64,000 nt of DNA from Chitinivibrionia bacterium (GTDB lineage Bacteria; Fibrobacterota; Chitinivibrionia; Chitinivibrionales; Chitinivibrionaceae). Below, one piece after another: positions 50,348-58,715 of the stretch (position 1 is its first letter; each line of letters starts with the position of its first letter). The stretch lies in contig WRAZ01000003.1 of the NCBI GenBank assembly GCA_009779925.1, forward strand, positions 1 through 64,000. Reading direction: 5' to 3'. The notes under the pieces are model-generated. The model did not search any database. It was given only the letters and a program-made list of their open reading frames with translations, and was not told where the DNA came from. A program made the translations under genes and the position numbers.

Positions 50348-52279
50348 TTACTCAACGCCAAAAATTAAGCGCACAATTTGATTTATAAGTCCGCCTACAA
50401 AAATTGCCGAAAGAACGGTTGAAAAGAAAATAATTACCGCAAATTTAACCTTAAATTCTTTAGCCAAAATTCCTATTACCGAAAGGCAGGGCAGATACAT
50501 AAGCGAAACCACTCCCGCCACAAACGCCTGCAAATGCGTGAGATTTAGAGCAAGCAGAGGCGCAACCGACATTTCGCGGCGCACAATTCCCAGAATTAAA
50601 GATATTACCGCTTCTTTAGGCATTCCGAGCCAGCCGCTTACAACGCTTTGCACTTGCGGATTGTCCGCAATAACGCCTATAACTCCCGTTCCCGCAAGAA
50701 GAGCCGCCAAGAACACCGCTATAAGCATAGGAACTTCCGCGTCGAGCATAAAATGTTTCATACGAATTTTCAGTTTTCTGAAATACGCTTTCGGCTCGGG
50801 AAGCAAAAGATTGGGGACTTCAATAATAAGCGCGTCCACTTTTCCTTTTATTATTTTGCTTGCGATAAGAGCCGTTATGACGAGCAAAAATATTGCAAAC
50901 AAGAACATCAGAGGCATCATCCACCACGAAAACGCGGACATTAAAGCGATAAGCGCGCCGATTTGCGAAATGCACGGAATGGCAACGCAGATAACGGTCG
51001 CAATCACCAAACGCTCTTTTTCGGTTGTCGCCGCGCGGCTTCCCATAATAGCGGGAACAGCGCAGCCAAGCGCCAAAAACGCGTGTATTAAACTGCCGCC
51101 CTGAACGCCGAGTTTACGCATAATATTGTCGAATAAAACGCTTACCCGAGGCAAATATCCCGAGTCCTCCAAAAACGAAATACCCAGATAAAACGCAAAA
51201 ACGTATGGCAAAATAAGCGCGATTATCCATTGAAAACTTATTACAAAAATGCCGTATTCGCCGACTAAAACGTTTAAAAGCACGCAGGCAAAACCGCAGA
51301 CCGCCGCATAACCGCCATCGACAACCGTGTGCCAAGCGCCGTCGGTAAACATACGAAGTCCCGTCTGAAATCCGCCGTCGTAATACAGAAAACGATAGCT
51401 CAAATTGCCGCCGTCTCCTGCAAAAAAGGCGAAAATGTTCTCGAACAGGTTTCTGAAAAACGGGATAATTACGCCGTCCGTAAGCGCAATAAGAGGCACG
51501 CGCAATCCGCCGCCGCCAAACCGCACCACGCCGACAAGAGCCAACAAAACCAAGAACGCAATAGGAAGCCCCGGAAACGGATTTACCATTGCCTCGCCGA
51601 GTTTATCGATAAACGAAGGTTTAAGTTTGTCTTTTTTGCTCACTTTGTTGGTAATTTCTTTGGCGCTCGACCATATAGCCACGCCGCGATTGCACTGAAC
51701 ATTTGACGGGCAAGTAGAGCAATGACCGCAGGCAACGTCCGTCTCGTCCGTTTCCTTAAAGAGTTTTTTCAGTTCTTCTTCGACATCTTTCAGCCCCTGT
51801 TTTTTTACGGCGACTGTCATAATAACGGGCGCGCCGAGTTCCTGTTCGAGCAATTTTGAGCTTATTTTTATGCCGTTTCTCTCGGCAACGTCCACCATAT
51901 TAAGCGCAAAAATCATAGGAATTTCGCACTGTTGCAATTCTAAAGCGAGGCATAAATTTCGCTCGAGATTGGTCGCGTCCAAAACGCAGACAATAGCATC
52001 CGCGCCTTTTTTTACCAAATCGGTCGCCACGGCTTCCGCTTGGGAGGTCGGCGACAAAGAATACGTCCCCGGCACGTCTATAAGCGTGTATGCGGAATTT
52101 GCTTTAAGCGCGCCTTCCATATAATTTACGGTTGTTCCCGCATAGTTTGAACTTACAACTTTAATGCCCGTCAATTCGCTGAAAAAAACGCTTTTGCCGA
52201 CATTCGGATTTCCGACGAGCAATATTCTTTTATTCGTCTTTGCGCAATGACGCCCTTTTTGTTTTTTGGAATTACTCAC
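50348..52279 (-). CDS. feoB: Ferrous iron transporter FeoB
   Basis: FeoB moves Fe2+ across the inner membrane. The GTPase domain has GNPNVGKSVFFSELTG near 23-38, TTVNYMEG (G2 region), DVPGTYSLSPTSQAE (G3) and NMVD (G4). A Cys-rich insertion follows (CGHCSTCPSNVQCNRG near 188). The membrane part contains LEDSGYLPRVSVLFDNIMRK and the gate motif LGCAVPAIMGSRA. The 643 residues are somewhat shorter than E. coli FeoB. The start is GTG 52279, overlapping the feoA stop (GTGA). Confidence 0.96.
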   Translation of the reverse strand: MSNSKKQKGRHCAKTNKRILLVGNPNVGKSVFFSELTGIKVVSSNYAGTTVNYMEGALKANSAYTLIDVPGTYSLSPTSQAEAVATDLVKKGADAIVCVLDATNLERNLCLALELQQCEIPMIFALNMVDVAERNGIKISSKLLEQELGAPVIMTVAVKKQGLKDVEEELKKLFKETDETDVACGHCSTCPSNVQCNRGVAIWSSAKEITNKVSKKDKLKPSFIDKLGEAMVNPFPGLPIAFLVLLALVGVVRFGGGGLRVPLIALTDGVIIPFFRNLFENIFAFFAGDGGNLSYRFLYYDGGFQTGLRMFTDGAWHTVVDGGYAAVCGFACVLLNVLVGEYGIFVISFQWIIALILPYVFAFYLGISFLEDSGYLPRVSVLFDNIMRKLGVQGGSLIHAFLALGCAVPAIMGSRAATTEKERLVIATVICVAIPCISQIGALIALMSAFSWWMMPLMFLFAIFLLVITALIASKIIKGKVDALIIEVPNLLLPEPKAYFRKLKIRMKHFMLDAEVPMLIAVFLAALLAGTGVIGVIADNPQVQSVVSGWLGMPKEAVISLILGIVRREMSVAPLLALNLTHLQAFVAGVVSLMYLPCLSVIGILAKEFKVKFAVIIFFSTVLSAIFVGGLINQIVRLIFGVE

Positions 52280-52533
52280 GCCGCCTTGTCCTCCTCGTCG
52301 TTAGTTTCGCAAACCGTTATTTGGCTTGCTATATCTTTACCGAGGGCTATGGAATAAGCGTCCGCAACTCGCAAAAGCACGGGACCTCCGAATGCGTATC
52401 GGTTTTGCAGAGTGATTTTTACTCCCGCGCGCAAACCCATATTCTCGAGCAGTCCGATTTCGGGGGTCGAAATAATCTTAAACATCCGCTTTTTCTGCGC
52501 GGCGTAAAGATTTATTGTTTTTTTATTAGACAC
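52276..52533 (-). CDS. feoA: FeoA-domain protein
   Basis: An 85-residue SH3-like FeoA, which assists FeoB at the cytoplasmic face. The typical GLLENMGLRAGVKITLQNRY, then PVLLRVADAYSIALGKDIA and SQITV are present. The start GTG 52533 lies seven bases after AAGGAG, and it is preferred over an upstream ATG that lacks a site. It is the first gene of the leftward feo operon. A possible terminator separates it from the PerR-like gene upstream. Confidence 0.92.
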   Translation of the reverse strand: MSNKKTINLYAAQKKRMFKIISTPEIGLLENMGLRAGVKITLQNRYAFGGPVLLRVADAYSIALGKDIASQITVCETNDEEDKAA

Positions 52534-52584
52534 AAATGTCTCCTTAATTGTTTTTTCACAATAGATTTCAGCATAAAAATACAT

Positions 52585-52614
52585 AAAAGCGCGAGAAGGA
52601 TTGCGCCTTCCCGC
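52585..52614 (-). terminator. Probable terminator after the PerR-like gene
   Basis: On the minus strand GCGGGAAGG (52614-52606) pairs with CCTTCTCGC (52599-52591) around a six-base loop, with one G-U pair. The sequence then continues GCTTTT. The hairpin lies 29 bases after the regulator stop and before feoA. The T-run is short. Confidence 0.55.
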
Positions 52615-52643
52615 TAATTTTTCACTTAATACGGCTATTTATT

Positions 52644-53021
52644 TCAACGACACAGTTCGCACAATCCTTTGAAATTTAAATTATAGCCCTTAACGTCAAA
52701 ACCGTCTATCCCCGAAATTTGTTCGCGCAAGTCGGAAAATCTGCCTTCCACATCAAAGATTTTTCGACAATTTTCGCAGACAAAATGATGATGGCTGCGG
52801 GGATTATGGTCGTAATGCGTAGAACCGTAAAAGTCGCCGATACTTAAAAGGTCGCCCATATCAACCATTTGACGGAGATTTCTGTAAACCGTTGCCTTAC
52901 TTACGGACGAATGCTTTTTTTTAATGTAATCATAAATTTGCTCGGCGTTTGCGTGTACGTCGAGTTCTTTCATTGCGTCCAAAATAAGCCGGCGCTGAAT
53001 AGTATTTCTTTTGGCATTCAT
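52644..53021 (-). CDS. perR: Fur-family regulator, PerR-like
   Basis: A 125-residue Fur-family repressor. The winged helix contains VHANAEQIYDYIKKKH and SSVSKATVYRNLRQMVDMGD. The regulatory site is HYDHNPRSHHHFVCENCRKI, then FDVEG. Its Asp/His/His pattern and Asp in KIFD, where Fur usually has Glu, favour a peroxide sensor of PerR type. The structural zinc site is CENC and the terminal CELC. It lies downstream of ahpC and an AhpF-like reductase, whose promoter carries a Fur/PerR-type box, and upstream of feoAB. It may control both. PerR rather than Fur is my reading of the ligand residues. Confidence 0.82.
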   Translation of the reverse strand: MNAKRNTIQRRLILDAMKELDVHANAEQIYDYIKKKHSSVSKATVYRNLRQMVDMGDLLSIGDFYGSTHYDHNPRSHHHFVCENCRKIFDVEGRFSDLREQISGIDGFDVKGYNLNFKGLCELCR

Positions 53022-53102
53022 ATACTTTTATACTCCTTTCCATTAAAAAAATACTATGCGCGCCAAACCTAAAACCGCAGATAAAACAAAATACTGATAA
53101 AT

Positions 53103-54731
53103 TTATTTTTTCTGCAAAATCTCCAGCAATTCTTCAAGACTTTTTTTGCCGAAAACGACGTCGCTATCGTCGATAATTAGGGCGGGAATACTCATTATGT
53201 CAAACTTGTCTCTCAGTTCGGGATAATAATATAAATCCACCATTTCCGCCGTGATTTTATCGTTTAACGCGGCAATTCTCTGGCACCCCTGAACAACGTC
53301 GGGACACATCGTGCAAGATAAAGACGCTCCGATTTTCAGATTGATACGCCCGAGGTTTTTTACTTTTTGGGAGAGCTCTTCGCTTATTTTTTGCCCCGGT
53401 CCCGCTACATTATATATAGCAAGAATAAACGACTCGAGTTCGTGTCCCGCGGGCGTTCCGTGAAAATTTACGCCCGAATATTTCCCCGCCTCGTCAAACA
53501 ACGCAATTACAGGATAAAGTTCGGTCGAAATTTCGTTTTCTAAACTTTGATTTTCGCCTTTCTTGAAAATTTTTATCTCCGTTTTGTCGGTAATCTGAGA
53601 AAAATCGTCCAAAAATCTCTTTATGCTGTCCGACAGTTTGTTGTTTTCGAGCAATACGGCGTTTATTTTTACGCGGCTTTGACAACGTTCCATTACATAC
53701 TTTATTTGCGTAATTGCCTCTTGTGAGAAGAAGTTTGAGTCGCCTTGCCGCGCGTCGTCCTCTTCTTTTTCGCTTACAATTCCCAGCTCGTTTTTTTTGT
53801 GCTCAATGTATTTTTCAACGCTTGTGGAAGCAATTGCGCCGTCCGAAGTCGCGGTAACAAGTTGGCGCAATCTTTTTGGTCGGATATCGCCCGCAACATA
53901 AACGCCGTTAACGTTAGTCTGCATATTTTCGTCCGCTAAAATATAGCCGAAATTATCCATTTCCACGCGTTCCTTAAATACTGCGCCGAGCGGTTCGTAT
54001 CCTACAAAAATAAAAACGCCGAAAGTGTTGTCGCCTTCTTTTACGTGATGAACCCACGTTTCTTTGCTTTGATTATTGATAAATTTTGCTTCTTTGACGA
54101 CTTTATCGCCGCGAACATAAAGCAATTCCGTGTTAAACTTAACCTCGATTTTTTCGTGCGCCATAACTTGGTCGGCTATGCTTTTTGCACAAGTAAATTC
54201 GGGTTCGCGCGCGATTACAATAACTTTTCGAGCAAATCGCGTAAGGAAAATCGCCTCTTCCGCCGCCGCAAATCCCGCGCCGACAACAAAAATGTCTTTG
54301 CCTGCAAAAAGTTCGCCGTCGCAAGTTGCGCAATATGCAATCCCGCGCCCTGCAAATTCCGCTTCGCCCTCAAATCCGAGTTTGCGCGGTCTTGCTCCCG
54401 TTGCGATAACCACTCCGACAGACTGATAAACTTCGTTAAATTTTGTTTTTAACTCTTTAATGTCTTTTGAAAAATCGACTTCAACTACTTCGTCCGTAAT
54501 AAATTTTACGCCGAAACCAACTGCCTGCTCTTTCATTTTTTCGGTTAAATCTTTACCGCTCGTAAACGGAATTCCCGGATAATTAACCACGTCCGAGGTA
54601 ATTTTAATTTGCCCGCCAATGTCCGAACGCTCTATAACAAGCGTTTTAAGTTTGGCGCGCCCCGCATAAATAGCAGCGCTGAGACCCGCAGGTCCCGCGC
54701 CGATTATTATCAAGTCATAAACAGAATTCAT
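53103..54731 (-). CDS. Thioredoxin reductase fused to AhpF-type glutaredoxin-like domains (reversed AhpF)
   Basis: A 542-residue flavoprotein. Residues 1-310 are a complete thioredoxin reductase: IIIGAGPAGLSAAIYAGRA, redox CATC in GIAYCATCDGELF near 135, NADPH site VVGAGFAAAEEA, and GVYVAGDIRPKRLRQ. After a linker, residues 345-540 hold two thioredoxin-like folds, the second with SLSCTMCPDVVQGCQRI. This is the motif AhpF carries in its N-terminal domain. The order is therefore the reverse of AhpF. It probably feeds electrons from NAD(P)H to the AhpC peroxiredoxin encoded two genes upstream. Its start touches the stop of the QueD-like gene. Confidence 0.9.
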   Translation of the reverse strand: MNSVYDLIIIGAGPAGLSAAIYAGRAKLKTLVIERSDIGGQIKITSDVVNYPGIPFTSGKDLTEKMKEQAVGFGVKFITDEVVEVDFSKDIKELKTKFNEVYQSVGVVIATGARPRKLGFEGEAEFAGRGIAYCATCDGELFAGKDIFVVGAGFAAAEEAIFLTRFARKVIVIAREPEFTCAKSIADQVMAHEKIEVKFNTELLYVRGDKVVKEAKFINNQSKETWVHHVKEGDNTFGVFIFVGYEPLGAVFKERVEMDNFGYILADENMQTNVNGVYVAGDIRPKRLRQLVTATSDGAIASTSVEKYIEHKKNELGIVSEKEEDDARQGDSNFFSQEAITQIKYVMERCQSRVKINAVLLENNKLSDSIKRFLDDFSQITDKTEIKIFKKGENQSLENEISTELYPVIALFDEAGKYSGVNFHGTPAGHELESFILAIYNVAGPGQKISEELSQKVKNLGRINLKIGASLSCTMCPDVVQGCQRIAALNDKITAEMVDLYYYPELRDKFDIMSIPALIIDDSDVVFGKKSLEELLEILQKK

Positions 54732-55223
54732 TTAGAACTCCTTGCTCGCAGCATTCATTAAAGACGACCTGAAAGTTATTTTTTTGATGGGCATCTTATC
54801 TTTAAGAAGCTCATAAAAAAGTTCGCAAAGGTTTTCGCAAGTAGAAACTTTTTTGGTAACTACTATTCTGTATTCCGGATATGACCAAGCAAGCTCGTGC
54901 TCAATCTTTTTGAGCGGAACACAATTTTTCGGGTCGTTAATAATACCTTCTTTTTCGTACACCGCAAGAACCGCGTCAAGCAGCGGGTCGCCTTCCTGAA
55001 ACAATGTTGCGTGGTGAAAATGGTCGCAAACTTCCCACGCTTTTTTTACTCCCTCTTTACACGGATGCGCAAAACCTGTTATAGGGTCAACTTCGTCTTC
55101 GAGTTCTATGCTCAAAAGCCCCGAATGTCCGTGAAGATGTTTTGCTTCTCTTGGCCAATTCATAAATCTGTGAGCATACTGAAAGTCAAGATTTACTATA
55201 GATCTATACTTATTGTTTTCCAT
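54732..55223 (-). CDS. QueD/6-pyruvoyltetrahydropterin synthase-like protein
   Basis: A 163-residue tunnelling-fold protein. The zinc ligands appear as FQYAHRFMNW near 14-23 and KHLHGHSGLLSIELED near 28-43. The C-terminal VSTCENLCELFYELL carries the STxEN(L) motif of the family. QueD makes carboxytetrahydropterin for queuosine, but this copy has a middle insertion (HPCKEGVKKAWEVCDHFHHA) and lies between ahpC and the reductase gene, not with other que genes. Its substrate is therefore uncertain. Gaps are 15 bases on one side and 0 on the other. Confidence 0.8.
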   Translation of the reverse strand: MENNKYRSIVNLDFQYAHRFMNWPREAKHLHGHSGLLSIELEDEVDPITGFAHPCKEGVKKAWEVCDHFHHATLFQEGDPLLDAVLAVYEKEGIINDPKNCVPLKKIEHELAWSYPEYRIVVTKKVSTCENLCELFYELLKDKMPIKKITFRSSLMNAASKEF

Positions 55224-55238
55224 AATTCTACTCCTTTT

Positions 55239-55802
55239 TTAAAGTTTTCCGATTAAATCAATACCGGGTTTAAGCGTTTCTTCGCCGGGTTTCCAATTTG
55301 CGGGGCAGACTTGGTCGCCGTGTTTTGCAACAAACTGCGCCGCTTGCACTTTTCTCAAAAGTTCTTCGGCGTTTCTTCCTATACCGAGCGCATTTACTTC
55401 ATACGCAACAATTTCGCCTTCAGGGTTCAGCACAAACGAACCGCGAAGCGCCAAACCTTCTTCTGGGATAAGCACCTCAAAAAGTTCCGCCAACTTGTGA
55501 GTCGGGTCTGCAAGCATAGGATACTTAATCTTTTTAATGGTTTCGGAAGCGTCGTGCCACGCCTTGTGAGTAAAATGCGTGTCTGTAGAAACGCTGTAAA
55601 CCTCGCAATCCGCCGCCTTAAACTTCTCATAATTATCCGCCAAATCACCCAATTCCGTCGGGCAAACGAAAGTAAAGTCTGCAGGATAAAACACAAAAGC
55701 AGACCACTTCCCCTTTAAGTCCGCGTCCGTAATTTCCTTAAAATCACCGTTCAAATACGCTTGCACCTTAAAATTCTCAATTTTTTTGCCAATCAATGAC
55801 AT
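55239..55802 (-). CDS. ahpC: Peroxiredoxin AhpC
   Basis: A typical two-cysteine peroxiredoxin of 187 residues, starting at ATG 55802 behind TTGGAGG. The peroxidatic cysteine is in FYPADFTFVCPTELGDLAD near 47, and the resolving cysteine is in GDQVCPANWKPGEETL near 165. It reduces hydrogen and organic peroxides, with electrons probably from the reductase gene two genes downstream. A Fur/PerR-type box lies between its -10 region and the ribosome site. It is the first gene of the peroxide-stress operon. Confidence 0.97.
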   Translation of the reverse strand: MSLIGKKIENFKVQAYLNGDFKEITDADLKGKWSAFVFYPADFTFVCPTELGDLADNYEKFKAADCEVYSVSTDTHFTHKAWHDASETIKKIKYPMLADPTHKLAELFEVLIPEEGLALRGSFVLNPEGEIVAYEVNALGIGRNAEELLRKVQAAQFVAKHGDQVCPANWKPGEETLKPGIDLIGKL

Positions 55803-55830
55803 ATATAAACCTCCAATGATAATTGTTCCT

Positions 55831-55851
55831 AAATAAGAATTATTCTCATTT
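55831..55851 (-). promoter_or_regulatory. Fur/PerR-type operator upstream of ahpC
   Basis: On the minus strand AAATGAGAATAATTCTTATTT is a 21-bp palindrome with one mismatch around a central base. Its core TGAGAATAATTCTTA fits the 7-1-7 Fur-family box. It lies immediately downstream of the -10 element, where a bound repressor would block transcription. The PerR-like gene at the end of the cluster is the likely regulator. Confidence 0.75.
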
Positions 55852-55862
55852 ATAGCAAGAAA

Positions 55863-55889
55863 ATAATATATAGGCAAAATATTTGTCAA
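55863..55889 (-). promoter_or_regulatory. Sigma-70-type promoter of ahpC
   Basis: TTGACA (55889-55884) is followed 15 bases later by TATTAT (55868-55863). The AT-rich spacer holds alternative -10 hexamers, so the exact pair is uncertain. The -35 is a perfect consensus. Confidence 0.6.
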
Positions 55890-55952
55890 GGCTAAAATCA
55901 AAAAAAGTGAAAATAGTAAATTAAAAAAAGATAAAAGATGCCAATATTCTTA

Positions 55953-56759
55953 TTAAAAGTCGGCAAAACATTCGGCTGTTATTTCGCCCGTACAAATTTT
56001 TTGCACTGCGCCGCTCATTGTAGCGTTAAAGTCTTCGTCAAAGCAAAGTTGCAGTTTTCCACCCGCCATAGATACGGTAATTTCACTGTCGCAATGCCCT
56101 AATTTTTTAGCAACTGCCGCCGCCGCTGTCGATGAGCTTCCCGAAGCAAGCGTATAGCCCGCTCCTCGTTCCCAAATTTGTATTTCTATGTTTCTTCTGT
56201 CGATGATTTTTACAAATTGAACATTTGTGCGATTTACAAAGCGCTTGTCAGTTTCTATAACGCTTCCGTATTTTTTTGCGATTTCGCAAGATATTTTGTC
56301 TAAAACAATAACACAGTGCGGATTTCCGACGTTCGCTTCGCAAAATGAAAACTCTTCGTCTAAAACCGAGATTTTTTCATTTATCGCGAAAAAACTTACC
56401 TTGCCCATCTCTACTTTTACCAAATTCTCATCGATAACAGTGGATTTCACAAGACCGCCCAAAGTGCTTATTTTAAATTCTTCACCTAATTTCACCAAAC
56501 CGCAATCAAAGAGATAACGCGAGAAAATCCGCAGACCGTTTCCGCTCTTTTCCGCTTCGCCTCCATCCGGATTAAATATCTTTACGGCGAATTTGCCGTC
56601 GGTTTTGTCGAGGTCGGCAAGCAATATTCCATCACTGCCGACCCCAAAATGCACATCGCAAATGCGAATAATATTATCTTTGCTCAAAAAATCAGCGAAT
56701 TTTTTGTCAATAACGATATACTCGTTCCCCAATCCGTGATATTTGGCAAAGTTTATCAT
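55953..56759 (-). CDS. DapF-family protein with both catalytic cysteines replaced
   Basis: A 268-residue protein of the diaminopimelate epimerase fold. It has the start MINFAKYHGLGNEYIVID, GVGSDGILLAD, GNPHCVIVLDKI and ERGAGYTLASGSSSTAAAAV. In canonical DapF the two active-site cysteines lie in QCGNG and ACGSG. Here they read KSGNG and ASGSS, so both are serine. The GNG and ERGAG substrate loops remain. It may be a distinct subfamily with altered chemistry, or not an epimerase at all. It starts within the trigger factor stop region (4-base overlap). The name dapF is therefore withheld. Confidence 0.85.
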   Translation of the reverse strand: MINFAKYHGLGNEYIVIDKKFADFLSKDNIIRICDVHFGVGSDGILLADLDKTDGKFAVKIFNPDGGEAEKSGNGLRIFSRYLFDCGLVKLGEEFKISTLGGLVKSTVIDENLVKVEMGKVSFFAINEKISVLDEEFSFCEANVGNPHCVIVLDKISCEIAKKYGSVIETDKRFVNRTNVQFVKIIDRRNIEIQIWERGAGYTLASGSSSTAAAAVAKKLGHCDSEITVSMAGGKLQLCFDEDFNATMSGAVQKICTGEITAECFADF

Positions 56760-58030
56760 TTACTCGCATCTTCCCATTTTACTTCGCCGATAAGGCAGTT
56801 GAGCGCTTTTGCAATTTTCAATTCTTCGCGAATTTGTACGGTTTCGCCGTTTTTTCTGAGCGATTCTTTAAATTGTTCAAACGGATAGTTATACATTTTT
56901 GCAATATTTTCGATATACGCGTCAACATCTTCCGCGCTCACCTTTATATTTTCCGTCTTAACAATATAGTCGAGAATACGGAATCGGCGAATTGCCTTTG
57001 TCGCCTCGTCTTTTCTTTTTTCGAGGTACTCTTCAAGGCTCGGCTGAGGATTTTTTGCGTTGAAATAATGCGCTTCGTTTTTGTGAAGATTTTCAATGTA
57101 GTATTTTATGCGTCCTTCGGGAACGTAAAAGTCGTTCTTTTTGAGAAGTTCGTCAACTGCTTTTTCGCAGGCTTCGTCTCTTGCTTCGTTTTTCTTTTTG
57201 TTTAGAACGTTATCTTTTACAATAACCTTTAACTCTTCTTCGTTTGTCGCCGTTGTTCCGATTTGTTTGAAAAACTCTTCGTCAAGCGGAATAAGCGTTT
57301 TCGCTCTTACTTGTACTATTTCTACAGTTGCGGACGCTTTTTTTCCGGCATAATCGTTCAGCGGATAGTCTTTAGGGAAAGTAAAGGAAATATCTTTTTT
57401 GTCTCCCGTTTTCTTGCCTGTAAGTTCGGTGTTTAATTCGGGAAGAGTTGCGTTTCCGACCTCAAACATTTTTGTAGCGGGAAAAGTTTCGGCTTTTGCG
57501 CCGTCAATCACGATGTTTTCGTATTCTACTCCGACCACGTCGCCTTTTTTAATCGGTTCGTTTGTTTCGTTTAACTCTGCGCGCTGATTTTTTATAGTGT
57601 CAATAATCGCGTCAATTTCGTTGTTTTCGACTTTCACTTCGTTTATTTTAACTTTAAGGTCTTTATAGCCGTCAATTTTTATTTCGGGGTCAATTTCTAT
57701 AACCGCCGCAAAAGAAATCGCGTCAATTTCCTTGGGATTGATTTTCGTATCTTCAAAAACAGGGTCGCCCGCGGGATTTAATTGATTGTCCATACACGCT
57801 TTATGGAAAGAGCGCGAAATAAGTTTTTCGGTCGCTTCCATAATCATACCTTCGCCGTATCTTGAAATCACAACTTTTTCGGGAACTTTGCCTTTTCGGA
57901 AGCCCTGAATATCGACTTTTTTTGCAACGTCTTTCAAAATTTTATCGAATTCCGCCTGCACTTCTTCTTTTGGGATTTCCACTAAAATCCGTTTTTTCCA
58001 TTCATTCACCGATTCTACTTTTGTGCTCAT
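56756..58030 (-). CDS. tig: Trigger factor
   Basis: The ribosome-associated chaperone and prolyl isomerase. The 424 residues show the ribosome-binding N-domain with the signature GFRKGKVPEKVV near 41-52. A PPIase domain covers about 150-235 (KGDVVGVEYENIVIDG, KDISFTFPKDYP). A long helical C-domain follows. The start ATG 58030 follows a GGGAG site. The dapF-like gene overlaps its end by four bases, so the two are co-transcribed. Confidence 0.96.
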   Translation of the reverse strand: MSTKVESVNEWKKRILVEIPKEEVQAEFDKILKDVAKKVDIQGFRKGKVPEKVVISRYGEGMIMEATEKLISRSFHKACMDNQLNPAGDPVFEDTKINPKEIDAISFAAVIEIDPEIKIDGYKDLKVKINEVKVENNEIDAIIDTIKNQRAELNETNEPIKKGDVVGVEYENIVIDGAKAETFPATKMFEVGNATLPELNTELTGKKTGDKKDISFTFPKDYPLNDYAGKKASATVEIVQVRAKTLIPLDEEFFKQIGTTATNEEELKVIVKDNVLNKKKNEARDEACEKAVDELLKKNDFYVPEGRIKYYIENLHKNEAHYFNAKNPQPSLEEYLEKRKDEATKAIRRFRILDYIVKTENIKVSAEDVDAYIENIAKMYNYPFEQFKESLRKNGETVQIREELKIAKALNCLIGEVKWEDASK

Positions 58031-58075
58031 TTTCCAAAAACTCCCTATTTATTTTATTGTTAAAGTCTTTTTAAA

Positions 58076-58157
58076 TGCGAGTAGAGGGAGTTGAACCCCC
58101 ACACCTCTCGGTAGCGGCTTCTAAGACCGCCGTGTCTGCCGATTCCACCATACTCGC
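58076..58157 (-). tRNA. tRNA-Leu (anticodon TAG)
   Basis: A class II tRNA on the minus strand. The acceptor is GCGAGTA with TACTCGC. The anticodon stem GCGGT/GCCGC (last pair T-G) encloses CTTAGAA, so the anticodon is TAG. The long variable arm and TTCAACT T loop fit tRNA-Leu. The discriminator is A, and CCA is not encoded. It lies between coaD and tig, both on the same strand. Confidence 0.93.
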
Positions 58158-58217
58158 TAAAATTTCAAGACGGAAAATACATTTTTACCGCGCCCACACA
58201 CAAGGGGCAATCATTTT

Positions 58218-58697
58218 TTATTGCGAACACTTGCTTTTTAATGCCGCCGCCACCATCGGTGAAACATATTTTTCGACGTTTCCGCCGTATTTCGACAAGT
58301 CTTTCACAAGCGACGAACTCAAATTTGTGTAGCGCGCCGAGGTCATAAGGAAAATAGTGTCGATTTTGTCGTTAAGCTGCCTGTTCGTAAATGTCATCTG
58401 GAACTCGTAATCAAAATCCGAAAGCGTGCGAAGCCCTCTTATAATCGTCGAAGCGCCCGTTTGCGCAACCGCGTCTATAACAAGTCCGTAGTGCTTTATC
58501 ACCTCGACATTTTCGTAATCTTTAAGGCAATCCTTTGCAAACTCAACCCGCTCGTCCGCCGAAAACATACATTTTTTGTTAGGATTATCTGCAATTACCA
58601 CATAAATTTTCGTAAAAATCCTCTGCGCTCGAGCAACAATATCCGCGTGTCCAAGCGTTATAGGGTCAAACGTCCCCGGATATAAACCGATACCCAT
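58218..58697 (-). CDS. coaD: Phosphopantetheine adenylyltransferase
   Basis: CoaD transfers AMP from ATP to 4'-phosphopantetheine, the penultimate step of coenzyme A synthesis. The 159 residues show the nucleotidyltransferase motif GLYPGTFDPITLGHADIVAR near 4-23. IIRGLRTLSDFDYEFQM lies near 86-102, and the ISSSLVK-type end appears as NLSSSLVKDLSKYGG near 125. The start is ATG 58697. It precedes tRNA-Leu(TAG) on the same strand. Confidence 0.97.
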   Translation of the reverse strand: MGIGLYPGTFDPITLGHADIVARAQRIFTKIYVVIADNPNKKCMFSADERVEFAKDCLKDYENVEVIKHYGLVIDAVAQTGASTIIRGLRTLSDFDYEFQMTFTNRQLNDKIDTIFLMTSARYTNLSSSLVKDLSKYGGNVEKYVSPMVAAALKSKCSQ

Positions 58698-58715
58698 AAA
58701 TTTTCTTCCTTTTTT

